A stretch of 64,000 nucleotides of DNA, from positions 208,535,408-208,599,407 of the forward strand of contig BTPG01000003.1 in NCBI GenBank assembly GCA_036245525.1, in the 5' to 3' direction. A program made the translations under genes and the position numbers. This document shows, piece after piece, positions 43,400 to 55,551 of this stretch (positions are counted from its first letter, which is position 1; each line of letters starts with the position of its first letter). The notes beneath the pieces were generated by a model. It did no database searches and had not been told where the DNA came from. It saw nothing but the letters and a program-made list of their open reading frames with translations. Source of the DNA: Semisulcospira habei (Eukaryota > Mollusca > Gastropoda > Semisulcospiridae).

Positions 43400-45261
43400 A
43401 GGAAAGAATATCACGAGAATACAGAGGGAAAGATCAAGCGGTGAAGACATCAGCGAGAAGAGACAAGAGCATGCACACAGAAAGGCTGGCAGAAGAAGCG
43501 GAGGCAGCTGCAGAACAGAGAGACATGAAGACAGTGTACCAGAACACCAAGAAGCTGAAGGGCGATTACGGGCAGCACCACGACCATCCAGTGAGAGCTG
43601 AAGATGGAACTCATATCACAGTAGAGGAAGAGAAGCTGAAGAGATGGAAGCAACACTTCGAGTTCATCCTGAACCGCTCAGACCCACCAACCTTCACTGA
43701 CATTCCTGAAGCGGAGGAGGACCTGGACATTAACCTCGGCAACATTACTATTGCGGAAGTCAAGCAGACCATTCAAAAGCTGAAGAACGGGAAGGCACAT
43801 GGCGATGACGGAGTGTGCCCCGAGATGCTGAAAGTACAAGATACGGTAACGCCGCAGCTTCTTTGTCAGATTTTTCAAAAGATCTGGGACACTGAGGAAG
43901 CGCCGAGCGATTGGAAGACCGGCACCATCGCCAAACTTCCGAAGAAAGGAGACCTGGGGAACTGTAACAACTGGCAAGGCATCACCTTACTATCCCTCAC
44001 CAGCAAGATCTTCAGCCGCATTCTCCTTGAACGCATTACGACAGCAGTGGATGGCATCCTCCGCCAGGAGCAGGCAGGTTTTAGGAAAGGCAAGTCCTGC
44101 ATTGACCATATTTTCGTCTTGCGACAGATCCTTGAACAGTCTAACGAATGGAATGGATCCCTCTATGTGGTCTTTGTAGACTTTGAGAAGGCCTTCGACA
44201 GTCTGCATCGAGACTCCCTTTGGAAAATCCTGCGATACTATGGAATCCCCCAGAAACTTGTCAACGTCATCAGGTCCCTGTACAAGAATTTTGAGTGCAG
44301 AGTCGTCCACAACAACCAGCTCACCGAACTGTTTAAGGTGGAAACCGGAGTGAAACAAGGATGTATTCTTTCGCCGATCCTCTTCTCAATGGCAATTGAT
44401 TGGATCATGCGCCGCACCATAGAGGGAAGGAGGCAGGGAATCCAGTGGACGCTGACCTCAATGCTGGATGACCTCGACTATGCCGATGATATCGGGCTGC
44501 TGGCAAGCAGAAACCAGGACATGCAACAGAAGACACAACGGTTGACACAGTCAGCAAGCTCCATAGGTCTCGGGGTCAACATTAGGAAGACTCAAGTCAT
44601 GAGGAAGAACACCATAGTGGGCGACCCAATCACCATCAATGACCAAACTCTGCAAGAGGTGGACGAGTTCACGTACCTGGGCAGCAAGGTTACCACAGAT
44701 GGAGACTGCACAAGGGAGATCACCACAAGAATCAGCAAAGCCAACCAAGCCTTCGCAATGCTGAAACCCATCTGGAGGACCACAAGCCTGAGCATCCACA
44801 CCAAGCTCCGTATTTTTAAGAGCAACGTGCTGAGTGTCCTTCTATATGGGTCAGAGTGCTGGAAATCCACTACCGCTACGGAACGCAAGCTGGAAGTCTT
44901 CCAGAACAAGTGCCTGCGACGGATCATGAAGGTCTTCTGGCCAAACATGATTACAAACGAGGAACTACGGAAGAGAGCAGGCGCAGACAGCATCGCTGAA
45001 ACCATCGCCACACGGAGATGGAGATGGCTAGGCCACGTTTGCAGAATGTCACCCGACTCATTACCAAGGGTGGCACTGAGATGGACACCACAGGGGAAGA
45101 GAAACCGTGGACGACCAAAGGAGACGTGGCGCCGAACCGTGGAGCGAGAGCTCAAGAACAGAGGCCTTACTCTGCAAACAGCACCCAAAATAGCAGCTGA
45201 CAGACAAAAGTGGCGCTCCCTTGCCGTCGCCTCAAGCACCAGACGGCGCAGAGAGGACTGA
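43315..45261 (+). CDS. RTE reverse transcriptase region, open for 648 codons
   Basis: An open frame with KNGKAHGDDGV, NNWQGITLLSLTSKIFSR, FVDFEKAFDSLHR, GVKQGCILSPILF and catalytic YADD (about 44480). The C-terminus has LLYGSECW, GHVCRMSPDSLPR and RGRPKETWRRT, all typical of RTE. The true start would be the upstream endonuclease, so this is the 3' part of a larger broken ORF. It ends 1 bp before the 3' target duplication. Confidence 0.88.
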   Translation: MDLRRHVGSHRREKTDQEKNFGTKSPRLKERISREYRGKDQAVKTSARRDKSMHTERLAEEAEAAAEQRDMKTVYQNTKKLKGDYGQHHDHPVRAEDGTHITVEEEKLKRWKQHFEFILNRSDPPTFTDIPEAEEDLDINLGNITIAEVKQTIQKLKNGKAHGDDGVCPEMLKVQDTVTPQLLCQIFQKIWDTEEAPSDWKTGTIAKLPKKGDLGNCNNWQGITLLSLTSKIFSRILLERITTAVDGILRQEQAGFRKGKSCIDHIFVLRQILEQSNEWNGSLYVVFVDFEKAFDSLHRDSLWKILRYYGIPQKLVNVIRSLYKNFECRVVHNNQLTELFKVETGVKQGCILSPILFSMAIDWIMRRTIEGRRQGIQWTLTSMLDDLDYADDIGLLASRNQDMQQKTQRLTQSASSIGLGVNIRKTQVMRKNTIVGDPITINDQTLQEVDEFTYLGSKVTTDGDCTREITTRISKANQAFAMLKPIWRTTSLSIHTKLRIFKSNVLSVLLYGSECWKSTTATERKLEVFQNKCLRRIMKVFWPNMITNEELRKRAGADSIAETIATRRWRWLGHVCRMSPDSLPRVALRWTPQGKRNRGRPKETWRRTVERELKNRGLTLQTAPKIAADRQKWRSLAVASSTRRRRED

Positions 45262-45262
45262 A

Positions 45263-45378
45263 TGAGTCATTGTCTATAGCGTGCGCATGCGTGCGCGAGT
45301 TGTGAGTGCGCGCTTAGAGTTATCATTATTATAAGATAAGCGCATTATAAATACCGTAATAATAATTATTATTATTAG
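45263..45378 (+). mobile_element. L2-like element F, segment 3 (3' UTR and tail)
   Basis: It begins with the duplicated TGAGTCATTGTCTA, continues with GATAAGCGCATTATAAATA as in the fragment at 11059, and ends in an ATT-type tail. Confidence 0.85.
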
Positions 45379-45386
45379 AAAGAAAT

Positions 45387-45389
<3 letters not shown>

Positions 45390-45467
<78 letters not shown>

Positions 45468-45485
45468 GAGAGAGAGAGAGAGAGA
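45390..45485. repeat. (GA)n microsatellite
   Basis: GA repeats abutting the GATGATGATG tail of CR1 fragment D'. Confidence 0.95.
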
Positions 45486-45718
45486 TGATGATGATGAAAC
45501 GTTTTTATTCAGGATAAAAAGTTTTAGGCATAGCAATGCCTATCTTCCAAACTGTCCTGCTACTCTACACATATAAAAATACATCAGACGATACATCAAA
45601 AGATAAAACATATGTAAGTAAAAAGACCCATCCCCCTCCCCACCCCCCCTCTCCCCCACCACCACCACTCAGAGGGGGAAAAAAAAATATATATATATAA
45701 TTATATACACAGGTATGA
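45486..45718 (-). mobile_element. CR1 D' (3'-terminal fragment)
   Basis: GATGATGATGAAACGTTTTT, then ATTCAGGATAAAAAG and following bases match the first 230 bp of element D at 45911. It stops abruptly at an RTE-derived patch. The length suggests a severely 5'-truncated insertion. Confidence 0.85.
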
Positions 45719-45799
45719 ATCAGCAAAGCCAAACAAGCCTTCGCAATGCTGAAACCCATCTGGAGGACCACAAGCCTGAGCATCCACACCAAGCTCCGT
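45719..45799 (+). repeat. 81-bp patch copied from RTE element E
   Basis: It matches 44731-44811 at 80 of 81 positions. It lies between CR1 D' and a GA tract, with no RTE 3' end of its own. Confidence 0.9.
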
Positions 45800-45915
<116 letters not shown>

Positions 45916-46274
45916 GATGATGATTATGAAACGTTTTTATTCAGGATAAAAAGTTTTAGGCATAGCAATGCCTATCTTCCAAACTGTCCTGCTACTCTAC
46001 ACATATAGAAATACATCAGACGATACATCAAAAGATAAAATATATGTAAGTAAAAAGACACATCCCCCCCCCCCCCCGCACCACCACTCAGAGGGAAAGA
46101 AAATAGAAATACAAAATTAAAAAATATATAATTATATACACATGTATGAACCTGACATGTTAATGCAGACAGTCGAGCTATTACATAATCTGCAGCAACA
46201 GTAGAAGAGTATTAGGTAATAGGAAACTTGTCACTAACTATACGAATAGTAGCATAAGGGAGCCGAACATACTA

Positions 46275-49200
46275 TTACTTCTGAAGTAAATATTTATGGA
46301 GGCGATCTTTGAAGACGCTAATCTTACAAATTGATTTTAGGTGTGGAGGTAACATATTCCACGCTTTAGCGCCTGAAAAAGACAGACTGGTTTTACAGAT
46401 GTCTAATCTAATTTTTGGAAGGTGGATCGAACTATTTCTCGTGTTTTTCCTATTATTGTCGGAAAATAGAGTTTTTAGATAGGGTGGGGCTTTTCCGTGC
46501 ATGATCTTGTGCAGTAGAACACAGCGATTAAATTCAAACTGTTTCTTAAATGTTAGTAACTTGAGAGATTTTATTTTTTCATCAGTCGAAGTAGGATCGG
46601 GAAGTATTAATTTAATGCCCCGACGATACAAGGAATTAACTTTTTTCATGTGAACTTCGCTGCATCCATCCCAGACGGTAGAACTGTAGTCACAATGTGT
46701 TTTGATATGCGCATGGAAAAAGAGTTTACGGATATCAGTATTAACTATATGGCGTAGTTTTGATAACAGGAACAGATTTTTGGAGATTGTTTTGCAAATT
46801 GAGTCAGTTTGCGGCTCCCAGCTTAATTGGTTGTCCACTATAACGCCTAATAAGCGATGCCTAGTTACTTGTTCAACAAGCTGTCTATCTAAGGAGAGTG
46901 TTAAAGGTGGTAGGCCATGCTGGTGTTTCTGACGTGTAGTAACTAACATGCTCTTTGTCTTTCGAATACTAATAATCATGTGATTATCACTGCACCAGCC
47001 TGCTACTTCATCAAGACTTTGTTGGAGTACATTATTAATGGTTGCGATATCTTTATCAGATGTGTGTATGGTCGTGTCATCTGCAAACAGATCGCAGTTT
47101 GCGTCTAAATGAGATATGCACAGTGGCAGATCATTAATAAAAAGATTAAATAATAAGGGCCCTAGAATAGACCCCTGTGGAACACCGCAAGTTACTAAAC
47201 CATCAGAGGAATATTTGCCATTTAGCAGTACTTTCTGTGTTCTGTCCCTGAGATAGGAAGATATAAAGGAGATAGTATTTGAGTCAATGTGATAGAATGG
47301 TAGTTTGTTTAGTACGATAGAGTGGTTGACAGGATCAAAAGCTTTTTTCAGGTCAAGAAAGATTGTACCTGATACTTTACTGTCATTTATGGCATAGAGC
47401 CATTTATCAATTAAATGATTGAGGGCAGTTTGGCACGAATGTAGAGGTCGAAATCCTGATTGTGCTGTAGTTATCAGATGGTTTTGCTCTAGAAAGTTTA
47501 GAAGATGAGTATGGATATGTCTTTCGAGCGGTTTTCAAATACAGGATAATATGGAAATGGGCCTGTACTCGTTTAGGTTACATAAATCTTTGCTTTTGGG
47601 AAGCGGGATTACCTTCGCTTTTTTCAGCTCGTCGGGAAAAACGTTATGTCTGATCGATAAATTATAAATAAAGGTCAGGGATTCGACGACGTAGGGCAGA
47701 GATAGTTTTAAAATTTGACTAGTAATACCATCTGGACCGCACGACGATTTGTTCTTTAAACTGGAAATAGATTTACCTACATCTAGGACAGTCATAAGCG
47801 GTACTAAAAATGGGCCGCAGGCTCTCTGTTGACTATGGTGACGTAGTTGATGAGAGCAAGTGTAGTTTACAGGGTTAGGTGTATTTGACTTCGCCAGAGT
47901 TTGAGCAACAGTTATGAAGTGAGCGTTGAACGCATTAGCAGTAAGATCGGGCGGAATATTAGGCGATCGTTTACTGTTACATTTGGTGAAATTGTTTATT
48001 ACTTGCCAGACTGATCGGATGTCTTTGCCGTCGGCAAGAATTTGTTCTGCATTTTGCCTCTGTGCTTTACGAACTAGAGATTTGACATGGTTTCGCTGCT
48101 TCTTGTATTCAGTAAATTTCTTGTCTCGTTTTAATTCATCTCTTACTTCCATTGCTTGTTTTATCTCACCAGAGAGCCATTTTGGCATAACAGGATATTT
48201 GACGCGTTTGATGCGCTTAGGCGCGTGTCTATCCAGAACGGCGAGAAACAGCCCGTACCAGCGTGACAGGGCATCGTTAGGGTTTTTGCTGTTTTGTATG
48301 TCATAAAATGGTACTAAAGATAGGTCATATAAAAAGGCAGTTTGGTCGAATTTTTTAAAATATCTATACATTATGGTAGTGTGTCCTTTGATTGACTGTT
48401 TAGCTAACCTAACAGACAACGTAAAACAAACAGGAAAGTGATCACTAATGGAAATATTAGGTACGCTAACATTTTTTACAACGCTGACATTTGTGCTATA
48501 TACATGGTCTATTAGCGTTGAAGATGAGGAAGTCACTCTAGTAGGTGACTGGACAAGCTGTTTCAACCCTAAAAAATTCAACATGGATCTCCACGAAGTG
48601 TGTCCTTGCTTTTGCAAGTCTATGTTGAAGTCTCCCAAAATATGTACATCACCTTTGGACTCCTGAACCACATCCATCATTAACACAAACTCGTCCTGCC
48701 AGGAGGCTGAGGCCGCTGGGTTTCTATATACAAAACCTATAAGAACAGGCGAGGACTTAGTCGTTTTACCTTCTAACCACATGCACTCTATATCATTATT
48801 ATTTGGCATCCTGTCTCGGAAGACAATGGGTATATGCACTTGCTGGGTCAGTCACTGGAGTGACCTCTCCAGGGCGCAAGCCTGGGCGAAGTGTATGGAG
48901 ATCCTGGGGTGCCCAGTCGTCAAGATCCCCCTCTCGGCCTCGCTGATGTATCCAAAGGAATGCAAAGCAGTACGTTTGGCACCAGTTTGGCTGCAGGAGC
49001 TGCCAGAACAGTGCGTGAATACAGGCAGCTGTCTGCCTTCGGGGCTCCACTCCTGATTTGAAAGGTTTACTCCCCCACATTTGGCCGTTGGATCCAACCT
49101 GATCTCCTCCGTCCTCTAGCCTTTGGCTGTCAGAAACAGCTGATCCGCCTAGTGGTGCAATGTGAACACCACCCCCTCACGTGGTTTAGCCCATCAGCTG

Positions 49201-49746
49201 AGGTGGTTTGCCAGGGTGTGGCGCTTGGAGCCAGCACGTGAGAGATTAAGGAGATGGATGAGGACCGGTGATGCCCGTCCGTCCTATGTAGGACGCAGCT
49301 GCCGAACAGCCCCCTACACACTCTATATTAGGGGATTCTAAATCACAACGCCTCTTTACATAGTTGTTGATGGAATTGTGTACGTACACTGCTAGGCCAT
49401 TATGTCCGGGGGCAGATGCATCTCGCCTGAGAATGGAGTAAGTGTATATAGCTATGGCATGGTCACTAATGTTAGCTGTTAGACGAGATTCCGTAAATCC
49501 AAAAATGTGAAATGGTGAGGACTGGTTTAGGAGAATAGTTATATCTGGTATTTTGTGACAATGGTGATACACATTAAGATGACCGATATTTAAAGAATGA
49601 ATGCTGTTGCCACCTGTTGACATATTAAAAGGGAACGTATGGATAGTCAAGCAGAACAGAGAAAAAACAATAATAACAGCAAATACAAAAATAAACAAAA
49701 ACAAGAAAAACAATGTGTGGACTGAAGAAAAAAATCGTGTAAACAC
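46275..49746 (-). pseudogene. CR1 ORF2 of element D, one stop plus an R1 insertion
   Basis: Endonuclease: FTESRL, HILGDFNIDL, ISDHFPVCF. RT: LNEYRPISIL, FLDLKKAFDPVNHS, CGVPQGSILGP, FADDTTIH. R1 interrupts the endonuclease at 48794-49318 with a 10-bp duplication. A TGA at 47533-47535 replaces a serine codon in the conserved SKPLERH block. Apart from these two lesions the frame appears open to 46275. The predicted N-terminus before MSTGG is very hydrophobic, as in element B. Confidence 0.88.
48794..49318 (-). mobile_element. Candidate short retroposon R1, copy 2 (10-bp target duplication)
   Basis: CACTCTATAT lies at 48784-48793 and 49319-49328. It matches 14300-14847 closely, with a deletion of about 21 bp in the head and a different tail (ATAATAATG on the element strand). 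Insertion into an otherwise near-open CR1 ORF shows that R1 moved recently. Confidence 0.88.
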
Positions 49747-50339
49747 CTAGCATGTAATTACACAATATAAAGTGTCTAAGTATCCAATTGGTACTAGAGG
49801 ATTCCAATAGTCAAGAGCTGTAGGCGGTTCAAACAAACTATCACACGCTCAAACAATCTTCACACGTGACTGCTGCCGGTGACTAGCGCAATCACAGCAG
49901 ACAACACGCGGTCAATACAATCCGTCACTCCTTTGTTTGGATTAGCTGTGTCGCCAACTGAGAAACCACTCGAGTATTGAATTGTTTCAGCCTGCGCAGA
50001 CGCACTGGTTAGCTTTTCTCCGGAAAGCAGGGATAAGCAAGGTTGTCAAGCAACGCAATAAAAGTCCACCGTGCTCTATGTTATAGTCCAGTCACAGGTT
50101 TGAAGATAGGTCCCTTTGGGTCCATGCAACACCACACATAGTTGTAATAGTTACCGTGTACGAAGAAAAAGTCACATTCGTGGTATAAATGAGACGTCAT
50201 GCAACAGTCTGTGATAATAAGTTTATGCAAAAGCAAATCATCTTGTCAATCTAAAACGTCATAAAAAGTCTGTATGTCTGAAAGTATATGTTTACTATTA
50301 AAAATAAAGTAATGGATGACATCATCCTCCACTCCAAAT

Positions 50340-50930
50340 ATCAGATCAGTGCTGACATTGTGTCGAAAAGACTCTCACAACAGTTAATAGAAAACGTTAT
50401 GAAGAGTCTCTGTCACACAATCTTGTGTCGGCATGGTTTCAGTCGCTAAATCATTGTTTATTATTGTGTCGCAGTGACTCACATTAAATCAAGCTTAGAT
50501 GATGTTATGAAGAGTCTCTGTGACACAATTCTGTATCAATATAGTTTCATAAACTAAATCATGGTTTCCATTGTGTCGCAGCGACTCACACAACACCAAG
50601 ATTCATTAGTGCTAGGAAGAGTCTCTGTGATACAATCTTGTATCAGCATACTTTGTATCAGCATAGTTTGATATGCTAAATCATCGCATATTATCGCAGT
50701 GACACAACTAACATTAAGATTTGTTAATATCATTAAGAGTCTCCGTGACACAATCTTGTGAACTGTACTGTACTGTTTAATAAATCGTTGCAGCTTGCAC
50801 TGTGTCGCAGCGACTCGCATAACATTAAATATAGTTAATGTTATAAAGAGTCTCTGTGACACAATCTTGTATCGGCACCGTGTCTGACGAAATCGAGGTT
50901 TGAACTGTGTCGCACTGGCTGTACTTAACA
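50340..50930 (-). repeat. Spacer tandem repeat of about 107-118 bp in CR1 D
   Basis: GAGTCTC occurs at 50404, 50512, 50619, 50737 and 50848. Each unit also carries GTGTCGCAGCGACTC, which is nearly the reverse complement of GAGTCTCTGTGACAC, so each can form a stem. It lies between ORF1 and ORF2. Confidence 0.8.
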
Positions 50931-50994
50931 TGAGGTATTTATGATGCCACGAGGATTCACTGCAGCACAATCACTTACAAACAGGCAGATGTGC

Positions 50995-51676
50995 TTATGC
51001 ACTGGGCCTGGATGAATAAATAAGCTGTGCGATTTGTCTCAAGACTTGGTCCGGGAGGTGAAAATTGTCAACACAAGCAGGGCCAGCACGATCCCAGGCG
51101 TTAGTAGAAGATGGCGGAGCCGGCGTGACTGCAGGACTTGGTCCCGTAGGACCCAAGGGCGGAAAGTCAGTCAGCTGAAAGTTTGCTGGCTGATGTCCCA
51201 CGAAAACCTGTTGGGGACGCGTATGGTGGGAAATTGCGTCACCCGGCTGTGGGCGGTACATTGCTGGCTGCTTCAGTTGACCTGATAAGGCCTGGCCGTG
51301 GTGGACTGGCCCCTCAGACCTGCCATGGTCGTGTCTCCGAGTCAGGTTGTGGCCACGCCCTTCTGATCTGTCAGAATGGCAAGGCTGTAGACTGTTGTGG
51401 TCAGACTGGTCCTTGTAGATTGCCGCGCGACTTGGTCGCGGTGAGGTGCAGAAGGCCGGTATTCACCATACCGTATGTTGAGGGCCATGCGTTTGGTGCC
51501 CTCGGCGCTGGGGTGTTTCCTGTCACCGTCACGATAAAGGGCCTGACGGGGGGCGAGGTTCCTGGTCAAGAAGGTGGCAGTGTGGTCGACTATGGCGATA
51601 TCCGCCTGTCTGCAGGCTGCGTGGAGGTTGTCGTTGGATTTTGTTGCTGCTGCAAACAGGGGGTGGCGCTGACCAA
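50995..51676 (-). pseudogene. CR1 ORF1 C-terminal part of element D
   Basis: IAIVDHTATFL and RDGDRKHPSAEGTKRMA match the end of the SGNH esterase (DxxH block intact as DRKH). A second frame carries the tail with DFPPLGPTG and VLRQIAQLIYS. The catalytic Ser block is missing because of truncation at the GA tract. One frameshift near 51300. Confidence 0.75.
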
Positions 51677-51692
51677 AGAGAGAGAGAGAGAG
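51677..51692. repeat. Short (GA)n between CR1 D and CR1 G
   Basis: GA repeats form the whole boundary: the 5' end of D on one side, the 3' tail of G on the other. Confidence 0.9.
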
Positions 51693-51781
51693 AGATGAAA
51701 TGAAATGAAACTTTATTTTTTTAATGATAAAAGAATAGGTGCGCAGACCTTTTTTCATTCTTGTCCTTGCTACAAACTACA

Positions 51782-51786
51782 TGAAG

Positions 51787-51836
<50 letters not shown>

Positions 51837-52440
51837 ACACACACACGCACACACACACGCACGCACGCCGGCACGCACACGCGCTTGCACACACTCACAC
51901 ACACACCCACACACGCGCGCAAGCACACGCACGGAAGTACGTAAATCAGAGTTAGGTCAGACCCCGCTACGGCTCAAACATTGGATTAAGGGCCGGGACA
52001 AACGTTGTATCGTAATGTATGTCCCGGGCCTTCAACCAACGCCCGCGTCAGACGAAGCACAGTCCTGACCCACGTCTGGCTAATATGCATTCATACGGTA
52101 CATGAAATACTACTACATAATAAACACATATATAGTATACATTGCACACTGATAAGACTACATTCGGTACATTGAAGTCAAAAACTGTAAGCATAAACGT
52201 CAAGATTATCTAGACGTTTTACTTCCTTCTGACTAACCCAACACACACATACATGCACGCAAGATGCACGCACACACATACATACACACACACACACACA
52301 CGCACGCGCACGCACACGCGCACGCACACACACACACACACGCACACACACACACACACACATGCACGCACACACCAGCATAAACAAATATGCACAAAAC
52401 ACACTGTTCCCCACACACGCAAGCACACACATACACTCTC
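51782..52440. repeat. Two (CA)n tracts in the CR1 G 3' UTR
   Basis: CA/CG repeats at 51782-51930 and 52244-52440, with ordinary sequence between. ORFs across them are artefacts. Confidence 0.9.
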
Positions 52441-52474
52441 ACCCACACATTTGCATGTTGATAATGGTCATTAT

Positions 52475-54210
52475 TTAGAACGCAGCAGTCGCGTGCGCTT
52501 TGTTCGGCGGCTCAATTAAGTGCCGGAATAGTCTTGCCTTGAAGGTGGACAATAAAGATGCCTCGGTAATATTGGCCGGAAACGAGTTCCACAGTTTGGC
52601 CCCTGAGTAAGACAGACTAGTTTTAAATATATCAAGTCGTGGCCTAGGTACTGACAGTTTGTTCCTTGATGTCTTGTAAGGTGTGTTAGCATCCTTAAAC
52701 AAATGCGAGATGTAACGCGGGGTTTTGGATTTTCGGACTTTAAACATTAACACGCCCTTATTGAACAGAAAGAGGTAACGGAAGCATGTCAAGGGCCCTA
52801 AGTCGGTCGTCAGTGCTGTCTCTGCTATTAGGAAGGATTAGCTTAGCTGCCCTCCGGTGAAGGGAATGAAGCCTTTTTAAGCACGCATCACTACACCCGT
52901 CCCAGACTGTAGATGCGTAGTCAATGTGGGACTGGATGTGAGCGCTGAAGAAGAGTTTTCTAGTTGGTGAGTTCGTAAAGTAAATAAGTTTTGAAAGAAG
53001 AAAAAGATTTCTGGACACAATTTTGCACACACTGTTTACATGCGCATGCCATGTCAATTAATCGTCTATAATGACGCCTAACAGCCGGCGCTCCTTAACT
53101 TGTTTAATTGGCTGACAGTTAAGGGAAAGGCTAAGTGGCCGTGGGTTTAGCTGGTGCTTTTGACGTGTAGTGATTAGCATGCACTCTGTTTTAGATGGGT
53201 TAAGTATCATGTAGTTGTCTCGGCACCAATTTGAAACCTCTCATAGACTATGTTGCAAAGAAGAATTAATTGTACATATTTTTGCCGACGACACGTTGAG
53301 AGTAGCGACATATGCATCGCACATTTGATTGTGAGATACACAAAGGCAAGTCATTAATAAAAATTAAAAACAAGAGAGGGCCTAAAATAGACCCTTGGGG
53401 TACTTCATGCTTAATGACACCTTCTGAGGAACGCTTACCGTTGACAAAAACATACTGAGATCTATTGCTTAGATAAGATTTAAAGAAGGCAGCGGAATCT
53501 GTGTCTATGTGGTATGCCAACAGCTTCTGTAGCAACAGTTCATGGTTGACTAAGTCAAAAGCTTTAGAAAAATCTAAAAATACAGCACCGGTCATTTCAG
53601 CATTGTTTATTGAAGTTAGCCAGGTATTGGTCAGATGAGACAGAGCCGTGTGACAAGAGTGGCGGGGTCTGAAGCCTGACTGTAACGGATAAATCAAGTT
53701 ATGTGTCTCCAGGAAGTGACTCAGGTGCCTGTGGACATGTTTTTCTATAGGTTTTGACAAAGTTGATAAAAGTGAAATTGGCCTAAATTTGTTGGGGTCA
53801 GTGAGGTCTTTAGTTTTAGGCAGCGGAATGACTTTAGCTATTTTCCAACTTCTTAAGAAAGTACCTTGCTGGATTATAAAATTGTAGATAAATGTTAAAG
53901 ATTCGACCACATAGGGGACAGACAGTTTTAAAAAGAAACTATCAGTGCCATCATGACCAAGGGAGCGTATATTTTTCAACTGACTAATAGACGTGCCTAC
54001 GTCGAAAACAGTTAAGTACGGAATACTAAAAAAATCGTTTGGCGCAAGTCTCTCGTCGCAAAAATGTTTTAGTTTTACATAAATAGTCGGCTTGTTTAGG
54101 TTATTAGTACTTTTATTTAAAAGTGAGTCGGCAGCAGACAGGAAATGTTGATTAATGGTATCAGCAGGTATAGGAGTACATGGTGGTGTTTGACGTGATT
54201 TGGTAATGGC

Positions 54211-54213
<3 letters not shown>
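52475..54213 (-). pseudogene. CR1 ORF2 remnant of element G
   Basis: RT core (53979-53266): FRPISLLSTLSKPIEKH, FLDFSKAFDLVNHE, EVPQGSILGP. The FADD region is disrupted near 53290 and a stretch after it is deleted or frameshifted. C-terminal parts at 53057-52758 (HIDYASTVWDGCSD) and 52792-52475 (YSGAKLWNSFPANI) lie in other frames. Confidence 0.85.
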
Positions 54214-54294
<81 letters not shown>

Positions 54295-54313
54295 AGGGAG
54301 GGAGGGAGGGAGG

Positions 54314-54390
<77 letters not shown>
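54214..54390. repeat. (GA)n with inner (GGGA)n at the 5' end of CR1 G
   Basis: GA repeats with a GGGA block at about 54288-54320. Confidence 0.95.
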
Positions 54391-54392
<2 letters not shown>

Positions 54393-54428
54393 GCGCGCTC
54401 TAGAGAGAATGACGTCATATTTAGATTT

Positions 54429-55145
54429 TTGATGAAGCTCTATGCCCTTGCATAAAGTTCACACTGGGTTTATGTATGGTACGGTCTTATTAGCGGTTTG
54501 TTTTGTGACAAATATCCCGTGTATGCGTGAGGTCACTTGCAATCATAAGGAAAGCGTTTTGCACGGAGTTTTAGGCGGTAGTTCAGTCCAACCTAGGCGT
54601 TGAGTAGTTAGTACGGGCTATGCTGTCCGCAAAGACGGATGTATGTGGGATAATACCCTATGCCCAATTCCAAGACTCTGAGACCTAGATTTCAGGTATG
54701 TGTTTATATGTATTATCGATAGCTACTGAAATAACGGTAGTATGCGTTAGTTCGATTTTATCCGGTTGTGCAGCGTTCATATGATTCAGTTATGTTGTTT
54801 TAGAATTGGTTGAGATAACCGGTGATTTTCTTATGTAGTTATTTATTGAGGTGGATAACTAATGAATGTGAGGTGTGTATGCCTAAATGATCGGTGAAGG
54901 TATTATGTATTTGGTTTAAGTATAGCAACGTATGAAATAATGAATGTCGAAAGTGTCAAGTTATAGTCTGTTTTAGTGTAGTGACAGATTTATGATATGT
55001 TGCTAAAGTAGTTCGTGGTATGAAGCACGTGTGTGTGAATGAACGTGTGAGAGTTATTTGTTACGTAATGTACCTCATATCATCCACGTTGTGTGTGTGT
55101 TGCAAGTGTTATGATGTCAGGACCTTGTGTACAGAGTTCTTGTGT
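54429..55145 (+). mobile_element. Diverged LTR fragment of the gag-protease family
   Basis: It starts TTGATGAAGCTCTATGC and follows the LTR through CCAAGACTCTGA and TGATTTTC-like blocks to about 55145, then diverges. The 3' half of the LTR is missing. Confidence 0.75.
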
Positions 55146-55551
55146 TGAGCGGAGCGACGTGATGCCTTCATTCAGACTTCTTTGCTTGTTGTTGTCGGTC
55201 ACAGCCTAGACACGCCACCGCTGAATACTACTCACCAGCTGCCAGCTCACCGCAGCGAAACGCCACCCGTCTACAATACTGGGTCTTCTTGTCTGCCTAC
55301 CTACCTACCACTGCCTACTATTTTACTGCTGTTTTGTCTGCCCTACGCCACTGCTATTCCACGGTGTCAGAGGCCTACCTTGCCACTACACCCGCCACTC
55401 TACGCTTCTTCAATTTACGGTGCCAGAGGCCTTCGTCGCCACTACACCCATCACTTTTCTACTACTACTCAAAAGCCGCCACTACCGTTGCTACTACTGT
55501 CACCCAACCTTCACGGGCACACTCCGCTTTCACGGGCATTTCCAACGGCCA
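55146..55551 (+). other. Unassigned stretch, possibly leader of element I
   Basis: C/T-rich with repeated CCACTACACC and GTGCCAGAGGCC-like segments. Open frames exist but no domain was recognised. Confidence 0.4.

Larger units (their letters stand above)
42101..45262 (+). mobile_element. RTE-clade retrotransposon E, near full length
   Basis: A 14-bp target duplication TGAGTCATTGTCTA lies at 42087-42100 and 45263-45276. The length of 3162 bp is typical of RTE elements. It interrupts the 3' UTR of element F. It encodes endonuclease then RT in a single former ORF. Confidence 0.92.
51693..54213 (-). mobile_element. CR1-clade retrotransposon G, 5'-truncated
   Basis: The TTTCA-type tail (ATGAAATGAAATG on plus) starts at 51693. 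The 3' UTR contains two CA/GT tracts (51782-51930 and 52244-52440). ORF2 peptides match element C. The 5' end stops at 54213 against a GA tract. Confidence 0.87.
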
